A stretch of 64,000 nt of DNA, taken from assembly GCA_943787265.1 (NCBI GenBank), contig CALSLT010000007.1:186001-250000 (forward strand). Reading direction: 5' to 3'. Of the stretch, positions 57,438-64,000 are shown in pieces. Made by a program: the position numbers and the translations under genes. Origin of the DNA: an uncultured Planctomycetaceae bacterium (GTDB lineage: Bacteria; Planctomycetota; Planctomycetia; Planctomycetales; Planctomycetaceae). The first letter of the stretch is position 1; every line of letters starts with the position of its first letter. The notes beneath the pieces were generated by a model. It was not told the origin of the DNA and made no database searches. It saw nothing but the letters and a program-made list of their open reading frames with translations.

Positions 57438-57763
57438 CCTTGTCGCTCCGGAATCCTGGCGTCGTGAAATTGGAAGGGCAGGGCTTGTATTTGCGACGGG
57501 CCAGAGGTGTCAATGTCGATCCAATCCGCAGGGAACCGGCCGGGCTTTGGGATTTCAGCCAGACCAAATAGCGGTGAAAGTGCGTTGTCGCTAGACTTCC
57601 CGGCTCTTTCCAACTCTCTGAAAGGCTGCCAGACGGCAGATTTCAAGCAATATCTAACGGTTTCTGTGCCGGAGCCTGACGCCAAACAGCGTTCACGGGC
57701 CACGCGGCCGCTCCCGCAGAACTCCGAATGCCAATCCTGTTTGTGTTTGAGAATGATTAACGC
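57438..57763. other. Divergent intergenic region
   Basis: It lies between the TPR lipoprotein gene (minus) and the acidic/arginine-block gene (plus). Short frames are present on both strands but lack ribosome sites. No repeat or RNA gene was recognised. Confidence 0.45.
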
Positions 57764-59458
57764 ATGACTACCAATTCAAACTCGTCGAACGATCCAGACT
57801 CGTGGGAAGGCCTCGCGAAAGACCTCTTTGGAATCGACGTTGGAAAAACCGAATCCGATGACGGCGAACCGTTTGAGGTGATCGATCTTTCGTCGCTGGA
57901 GCCGGAAGTAGAAGAAGAAACCGCTGAGCCTGTCGAATCTGAAGTGGCTGCCGACACGGCGGATGCCGAAGTCGAAGCTGCGGATGACGAACTCGACAGC
58001 GAGGACGCGGACATCATCTTCGAAGACGACGATGACGAGTTTGACATCATCTTCGAAGAGGACGACGACGCAGAAGAAGAAGAGGCCGCTCCCGAGCCTG
58101 AGTCTGCACGTGTTCGTGCGGCGGCTCCAAAGGTTGAACCAGTTGCTGAAGCCAGTGAGCCGCGGCCGGCTCGAAAAAGCGTCCCGAAGTCTGACGCTGA
58201 CGATTCCTTCTGGGACCCGCTCGACGACTGGAATGTCGGTGGGATCAGCGGAAAGAAAAGCTCGTCACGTCCAGCAGCAGAGTCGACGCCACCGGCTGAA
58301 AAGAAGTCAGCTGTAGAAGCAAAGCAAGTTGATTCCGCCAACGAGGAAGACGTTGCTGAAGAACCGGCGCCTGCCGCTAAGAAACAAGTCGCTGAAGAGC
58401 GTCCAAAGAAAAAGCATCCGCCGCGCAAGCCAAAACCGGCTCCGCCGCAGGAGGACGATTCATTCGGGTTCGGAGTTGGAGTCATCGACGACGAAGACGA
58501 AAACTTCTTCGAACATGAAGCGTACGACAAAGACGACGATGACGCGGAAACCGTAACGGAGGACGAGGAAGTCGCCGAAGACGCTCCGGTTGAAGCTAGT
58601 CGCGACGACGAAGAGGAAGAAGCAAAACCGAAACGCCGCCGAAGACGCCGCCGTCGCCGCCGCAAACCGACCGAAGATGATGCCGTTGAAAGCTCGGACG
58701 ACGAGGAAGCCGCTGATGATGACTTCGGTGCCGGAGCCGAAGAAGCCGAAAGCGCCGATGCTGATTCGGAAACCGATTCAGAAGAAGAGGAAACCGAACG
58801 ACCGAAACGTCGCCGTCGACGACGTCGTCGACGACGGAAACCGGCTGAGGATGACTTTGCATCGGGAGTCGACTCCGACGAAGAAAGCGAAACAGAAGAC
58901 GACGCAGAAGCTGCTTCGGAGTCTGACGAAGAAGAAGAAACTGAAGAGGAACGACCTCGCCGCCGCCGTCGTCGACGACGGAGCAGGAAGCCTCGCGTTG
59001 AAGCTGAAGAAGAGTCGGAAGTCGAAGATGACGAAGAAGAAGTCGCCGTCGAATCTGCAGACGACGATGATTCGGATGATGATGAAGAGGAAGCACGACC
59101 TCGTCGCAGCAGACGTCGCCGCCGCCGGAAGCCTCGCGCACGAGTCGAGGATGACAGCGACGACGATGATTCTGACGATGTCGAGGCGGAAGGTGCTGAC
59201 GAAGAAGATGACGACGACGAACCGGAAGTCCGTCCGCGACGAGCAAAGAATGACTGGGACGACGTACCCACCTGGGAACAGGCTATGTCGTCCATTGTTG
59301 AGGCGAACATCCGAGGCGCCAGCCAGGCACGCGGTGGATCATCGCGTGGAGGTTCTGGCCGTAGCGGAGGCTCTTCACGCAAGAGCGAAGACGGCGGCCG
59401 ACCACCTCGACGTCGCCGACGCCGACGTCCAAGCGACGGTGACAAAAAGAGCGACTGA
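57764..59458 (+). CDS. Low-complexity protein with alternating acidic and arginine blocks
   Basis: 564 residues. Short conserved-looking islands (SWEGLAKDLFGIDVGK at the start, DDSFWDPLDDWNVGG, DDSFGFGVGVIDDEDENFF, DDVPTWEQAMSSIVEANIRG near the end) are set in long Glu/Asp tracts. At least five arginine runs of 7-10 residues end in KPxxED-like text. The C-terminus is Ser/Gly-rich then RRRRRRRPSDG. It looks largely disordered and may bind nucleic acid or another acidic or basic partner. No family is recognised. A full-length frame on the opposite strand is a composition artefact. Confidence 0.7.
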   Translation: MTTNSNSSNDPDSWEGLAKDLFGIDVGKTESDDGEPFEVIDLSSLEPEVEEETAEPVESEVAADTADAEVEAADDELDSEDADIIFEDDDDEFDIIFEEDDDAEEEEAAPEPESARVRAAAPKVEPVAEASEPRPARKSVPKSDADDSFWDPLDDWNVGGISGKKSSSRPAAESTPPAEKKSAVEAKQVDSANEEDVAEEPAPAAKKQVAEERPKKKHPPRKPKPAPPQEDDSFGFGVGVIDDEDENFFEHEAYDKDDDDAETVTEDEEVAEDAPVEASRDDEEEEAKPKRRRRRRRRRRKPTEDDAVESSDDEEAADDDFGAGAEEAESADADSETDSEEEETERPKRRRRRRRRRRKPAEDDFASGVDSDEESETEDDAEAASESDEEEETEEERPRRRRRRRRSRKPRVEAEEESEVEDDEEEVAVESADDDDSDDDEEEARPRRSRRRRRRKPRARVEDDSDDDDSDDVEAEGADEEDDDDEPEVRPRRAKNDWDDVPTWEQAMSSIVEANIRGASQARGGSSRGGSGRSGGSSRKSEDGGRPPRRRRRRRPSDGDKKSD

Positions 59459-59576
59459 CCTCGGTGAATTCCGCTTCGAGCATGAACCCGAGCGGGCAGG
59501 TGTGATACTCTGACGGCGTTCTTTCGTTTTCCGAAGCGAGCGTCGGAAGCGTGGCCCTTGTCGATGGAACGTGTTG

Positions 59577-62500
59577 ATGCCCGAGTCGCTGCGAATTCTG
59601 CTGATTGACGACGACGAGAATACCTTCGCGCTGACGAAGGAGCTGCTGCGCGAGATCAACGGACGTCCTGTCGAACTGGATTGGGCGGCCGATCCCGACG
59701 CCGGTCTGTCAGGAATCCTGGCTGGACAGCACGAGATCTATCTCCTGGATTATCGGCTCGGCGCGACCGACGGAATCGAAGTTCTCGGCAAGGCGAAAGC
59801 TGCAGGCTCAAAGTCACCCGTCATCATCCTTACGGGACAGACTGATCGGGAGATCGACCAGCGCGCGCTCGAAGCCGGCGCGGCCGACTACCTTGTTAAA
59901 GATGTGTTCGACGTCTCGCGGCTTGAACATTCGATTCGCTACGCGCTCGAGCGTCAGCGACTAAGCAAAGAGCTCGAGCTTGAGCAGTACCTTCTGCGAT
60001 CACTGCTGGAGAACCTTCCGGACAACATCTACTTCAAAGATCGCGACAGTAAATTCATCCGGATCAGCCGAGCGATGGCCGACTGGTTTAATCTCGACAA
60101 TCCTTCCGATGCTGTCGGAAAAACCGACGAAGACTTCTTTACAGACGAGCACGCGGCTCAGGCACGAGCCGACGAAGTCGAGTTAATGGATCAAGACGAA
60201 CCGGTTCTTGACAAGGTCGAGAAGGAAACATGGCCGGACGGCCGCACGACCTGGGTATCGACCAGCAAGCTACCTTTGCGAGACCGCGAAAACAAAGTCG
60301 TCGGCACGTTCGGAGTTTTCTCGCGACATCACCGCTCAGCAGGAAGCCTTGAACGCGCTCAGCCAGAGCGAGCGACTCAACCGCCAGATCGTCGACACGG
60401 CTCTCGACGCCTTCGTCGGGATGGACGCCGAAGGAACGATCATCGATTGGAATCCTCAGGCGGAAGTTATCTTCGGGTGGAAGCCAGAAGAGGCTCTGGG
60501 ACAAACGCTTTCCGACACGATTATTCCAGAGCGGTTTCGCGATGCTCATGTCGCCGGCCTGAAACGATTCCTCGAAACTGGCGAAGGAAGTGTCATCCAG
60601 CGCCGACTGGAGCTGATTGCTCTGCATAAGTCCGGACATGAGTTTCCGGTCGAAGTGACAATTTCACCGATTCGCGACGCCGAATCGTGCATCTTCAGTG
60701 CGTTCGTCCATGACATTACGAATCGCAAACAAGCAGAGAAAGAGTTGCGAGAATCCAAGGAAGCAGCTGAATCTGCTAACCAGGCAAAGAGTGATTTTCT
60801 GGCCAATATGAGCCATGAAATCCGCACACCGATGAACGCCGTGATTGGGATGACGGAGCTGGTGCTCGATACCGAGCTGACGCAATCTCAGAACGAGTAC
60901 CTGGGGATGGTTCGGGATTCTGCAGATTCGCTGCTGAGCCTAATCAACGACATTCTGGACTTTTCAAAGATCGAAGCTGGCAAACTCCAACTTGACTCCG
61001 CTGTCTTCAGCATTCGCGACACGTTGGGAGACACGCTGCGTTCATTGTCGGTGCGTGCTCACCGAGAGGAGTTGGAACTGGCGTGTCATATCGACCCGGC
61101 CGTGCCCGACGCACTGGTTGGCGATCCCTCTCGGCTGCGGCAGGTCGTCGTGAATCTGGTTGGAAATGCGATCAAGTTCACGCAGCGCGGCGAAGTGATT
61201 GTGCATGTCGAAGTTGATCAGAAAGACGACCAGTCAGCGTTGCTGCATTTCGCCGTCGCAGACATGGGAATCGGCATCGCTCGCGAGAAACTGAAGTCCG
61301 TCTTTCAGGCGTTCGAGCAGGCCGATACGTCGACGACTCGACAGTACGGTGGAACAGGCCTAGGTCTGACGATCTGTTCTCGATTGACGCGGTTGATGCA
61401 GGGGGACGATCTGGGCTGATAGTGAACTCGGTAAAGGCAGCACATTTCACTTTACAGCCAGGCTTGGAATTTCAGCTACACCGCCGAAAGCTCCCTCAAA
61501 GAGAATCGTCCAGGGTTCTCGCGTGTTGATTGTCGATGACAACGCGACCAACCGGTTGATCCTCGACGAGATGCTGACCAACTGGGGAATCGAAACTTCG
61601 TGTGTCGAAGGCGTCGACCAGGCGATTGACTCGTTGCGACGAGCTCGCGAAGTCGGCAAGGGTTACGACCTCGTACTCAGCGATGTTCACATGCCGGACA
61701 AAGACGGCTTCGCGCTGGCGTCAGAAATTCGTAACGACGAAAAACTCGCCGGCGCCGTGATCATGATGCTCACTTCGGGCGATCGCTCGGAGGATGTCCC
61801 AACAGTGCCGCGAATTCGGAGTGTCCGCCTACATTCGAAAGCCGATCAAGCAGTCAGAGTTGTTCGATTCTCTGGTCGCCGCGTTGGCAATTGATGGAAC
61901 TGGCGACTCAGCGGCGGCGGACGCGGAAGATTCGCAACGCAACGAAGTCGTCATCCCACCTTTACGATGCCTGCTGGCTGAAGACAGCGTCGTTAATCAG
62001 AAGCTTGCGTTGGCGTTACTTAAGAAGTGGGGCCATTCGGGCACCGTTGCAAATAACGGTAAGGAAGCTGTCGAACTCGTCGCGAGAGAATCGTTCGACG
62101 TCGTTCTAATGGACGTTCAGATGCCAGAGATGGACGGCCTCGAAGCGACTCGGCAGATTCGTCAAAGCGAAGTCGGAACCGATCGCCATCTTCCGATCAT
62201 CGCGATGACCGCTCACGCGATGAAAGGCGATCGCGAATTGTGCATCGAGTCGGGCATGGACGACTACGTCTCCAAGCCAGTCAGACCGTGGCAATTGATT
62301 AATGCGTTGAGCCGGTTCTTTGCCGAAGACGCTCGCACCGTTGGCGTGTCTCGCGAAGAAACCGCAGCTGCGCACGTCCCGGCTGAAGGCGAGTCAAACT
62401 CTCAAGAATGCTACCAGGTGGACTGGCCAGTCGCTCTAAAGATCACTCAGGGTGACCGGGGTCTGCTACGCGAGATTGCCGGAGCGTTTCTTGAAGAAGT

Positions 62501-62762
62501 TCGCATCGTCATGGCCGATTTGAAGTACGCCTTGAAAAAGGAAGATGCGAAAACAGCTCAACGAATGGCACACACGATCAAAGCGAACTTCCGAACATTC
62601 GGAGTTACGGATGCGCATGACCTTGCTTTTGACTGCGAAAACGCTGGCAAAGACGGAGAACTTGATCGAGTCAGAGAACATCTTGCCGAGCTTCAAAAGG
62701 CGTCCAAAGTAGTAAGTTCGCAGCTTCGCGATTTCATCGATACCGGACAGTTTCCTGGCTGA
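59577..62762 (+). pseudogene. Hybrid sensor histidine kinase (REC-PAS-PAS-HisKA-HATPase-REC-REC-HPt) with three frameshifts
   Basis: About 1060 residues after repair. Domain order: receiver, PAS, PAS, HisKA ([14 protein letters not shown]), HATPase (GGTGLGLTICSRL), two receivers (LIVDDNATNRLIL, LLAEDSVVNQKLAL) and HPt (MAHTIKAN). Three +1 changes break it: TTTT 60316-60319, GGGGG 61401-61405 and CCC 61798-61800. Removing one base in each restores family text (GTFGVSRDIT, MQGTIWADSELGKG, SEDVQQCREFG). Identical +1 errors in homopolymers make sequencing error likely, but real decay cannot be excluded. The kinase may signal to the REC-HATPase protein next door. Confidence 0.85.
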
Positions 62763-62892
62763 CTATCATATTGTTCACGTTTGACCGAAGTGATGATCCC
62801 CCGCCGAGACTTAGACCGGAAACTGAATACGATCAAGCCGTCGCAAACTCGTTGCAGGCTTGTGGGATAGCTGGGCCGCAGAAAGCATCGTT

Positions 62893-63846
62893 ATGCAAAC
62901 TCTACTTGTGGTAGACGATTCACGTGTCGATCGTCGTCTCGTGGGAGGACTCCTGCAGAAGACGGGCGAGTACGAAGTCATCTATGCGGAAAACGGTCGC
63001 GATGCGTTGGAGCGTTTAGAACTAGACATTCCGGACGCCGTGCTTACAGACCTGCACATGCCCGAGATGAATGGCCTCGAACTCGTCGAGGCAATCAAAA
63101 CTGACTACCCACTGATCCCTGTCCTGTTGATGACCGCTCAGGGGAGTGAGGAACTGGCCGTTGAGGCTCTTCGTCTGGGAGCCGCCAGCTACGTCACCAA
63201 GCGCAGGCTCGGCGAAGATCTGATTCCGACCATTCATCAGATCCTCGAAGCAGCTTCGTCGAATCGTGGCGAGACACGGCTGCTCAATCGAATTTCCAGC
63301 GTCGACACGTCCTACATCCTGCCAAACGAAACGAGACTGGTTCACGCGCTTTCCGGACAAATCCGTGACACCATGCGAGCGATGCGAATTTTTCCGGAGA
63401 ACGACCGTCTTCGAATCAGCATTGCCTTCGAAGAGTCGTTGCTGAACGCTCTCTATCATGGAAATCTTGAAGTCAGTTCTGACCTGCGCGATGAGGACCA
63501 GACTGCCTACGAAGACCTGGCTCGTCGCCGCTGGCTTCAGGAGCCTTACATTAATCGTCAGCTCCACGTTGACATTTCTCTCACGCAGGATGCTGTGCGG
63601 TTTTCCGTTCGTGATGAAGGTCCAGGTTTCGATCCAGAGACGATCCCCGATCCTACGGACCCAGAGTATCTCGACCGGCCAAGTGGTCGAGGGATGCTGC
63701 TGATGAAGTCATTCATGGACGAACTCACCTACAGCGAAGGTGGTCGCAAGGTGACGATGATGAAGAAAGCTCCGCCGCCTGAAACGAACACCATCGATGA
63801 AGACGCATCCGTCTTTGATGACGACGATTCTGAAGACATCCTTTAG
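62893..63846 (+). CDS. Response regulator with C-terminal HATPase (RsbW-like) domain
   Basis: 317 residues. The receiver (about 1-120) has acceptor Asp in VLTDLHMP and a Lys in YVTKRR. The second half (about 155-290) is a small GHKL ATPase of the anti-sigma/RsbW type (FEESLLNALYHGNLEVSS, VRDEGPGFDPETIPD, GRGMLLMKSFMDEL). A very acidic tail ends the chain. This architecture fits phosphorylation-controlled kinase or partner-switch signalling. It lies 130 nt after the hybrid kinase, so phosphorelay between the two is likely. ATG 62893 is chosen as the cleaner start. Confidence 0.88.
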   Translation: MQTLLVVDDSRVDRRLVGGLLQKTGEYEVIYAENGRDALERLELDIPDAVLTDLHMPEMNGLELVEAIKTDYPLIPVLLMTAQGSEELAVEALRLGAASYVTKRRLGEDLIPTIHQILEAASSNRGETRLLNRISSVDTSYILPNETRLVHALSGQIRDTMRAMRIFPENDRLRISIAFEESLLNALYHGNLEVSSDLRDEDQTAYEDLARRRWLQEPYINRQLHVDISLTQDAVRFSVRDEGPGFDPETIPDPTDPEYLDRPSGRGMLLMKSFMDELTYSEGGRKVTMMKKAPPPETNTIDEDASVFDDDDSEDIL

Positions 63847-63897
63847 ACGATCTCTCAACGATGATGCTTCAATCGAATCTGACATTGTGAGCCGCCG

Positions 63898-64000
63898 ATG
63901 ATCGAGCCTATCCCCAGCGACGCAGAAGCCGTTGACCGCGGAGAACCTTCGCTGGAGTTGCGGCATCTGCATCGTTTCTTCGGACGACTCAAAGCGGTGG
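63898..64000 (+). CDS. Start of a probable ABC transporter ATP-binding protein (truncated by window edge)
   Basis: 34 residues are visible from ATG 63898. A polar tail leads into LELRHLHRFFGRLKAV, which resembles the first strand and adenine-contact region of ABC ATPases. Walker A would follow beyond the edge. The family call is tentative. Confidence 0.4.
   Translation, partial: MIEPIPSDAEAVDRGEPSLELRHLHRFFGRLKAV

Noticed and set aside
57757..59445. 562-residue frame on the minus strand opposite the acidic/arginine protein
   Set aside because: It mirrors the low-complexity codons of the plus-strand gene (Ser/Arg-rich) and has no islands, start signal or ribosome site. The plus-strand product has motifs and a normal start.
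1..64000. tRNA, rRNA or CRISPR arrays
   Set aside because: No cloverleaf, rRNA-like or regularly spaced repeat was seen by eye; a covariance or CRISPR search would be decisive.

Overview
The window reads as a Planctomycetota chromosome, probably order Planctomycetales. The pointers are the adjacent DUF1501 and PSD1/DUF1549-DUF1553 pair, a DUF1571 protein, a tetrahydromethanopterin-linked formyltransferase (Ftr/FhcD), a flagellar cap protein, zinc-ribbon and HEAT-repeat proteins, and many intergenic palindromes. No rRNA, tRNA or CRISPR array was seen.

Layout. (1) 1-7750: a sigma-54-controlled redox cluster. It holds the end of a histidine kinase, a membrane protein, a Rieske protein, a single-chain cytochrome b, a globin, an octaheme hydroxylamine-oxidoreductase-like cytochrome c, a second globin, an NtrC-type activator and a universal stress protein. 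Two -24/-12 promoters lie inside it. (2) 7750-31900: ordinary planctomycete genes: DUF1501/PSD1, a secreted propeller-like protein, HEAT, VOC, a Rieske ferredoxin, an enlarged FliD with two degenerate receiver proteins, Ftr, a GntP permease, an alpha/beta hydrolase, an EboE-like protein and DUF1571. (3) 31900-42000: a nitrate assimilation operon with a third sigma-54 promoter. It encodes a possible 42-residue leader protein, a NarK-type transporter, a NirB-NirD fusion, a ferredoxin-NrfD/DmsC fusion and a molybdopterin nitrate reductase. A REP-associated transposase unit sits in the middle of it. (4) 42000-64000: class I fumarase, an HD hydrolase, an IS30 element with intact ends, an ankyrin protein, ArgH, a 1650-residue Lhr-like helicase, abutting IS630 and IS1182 elements, a TPR lipoprotein, an acidic/arginine-block protein, a large hybrid kinase and a REC-HATPase regulator.

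How the genes fit together. The octaheme protein, the quinol-oxidising Rieske/cytochrome b pair and the two globins suggest a membrane route from quinol to, or from, a nitrogen oxide or hydroxylamine. The same sigma-54 logic links this cluster to nitrate uptake and reduction 25 kb away. This is inference from gene content and promoters.

Two other themes stand out. Several palindromic repeats are inserted in frame inside genes, four in the helicase and one in nitrate reductase. Three chromosomal genes and one transposase carry frameshifts, nearly all explained by one extra base in a short homopolymer, so sequencing error must be excluded before calling them broken.
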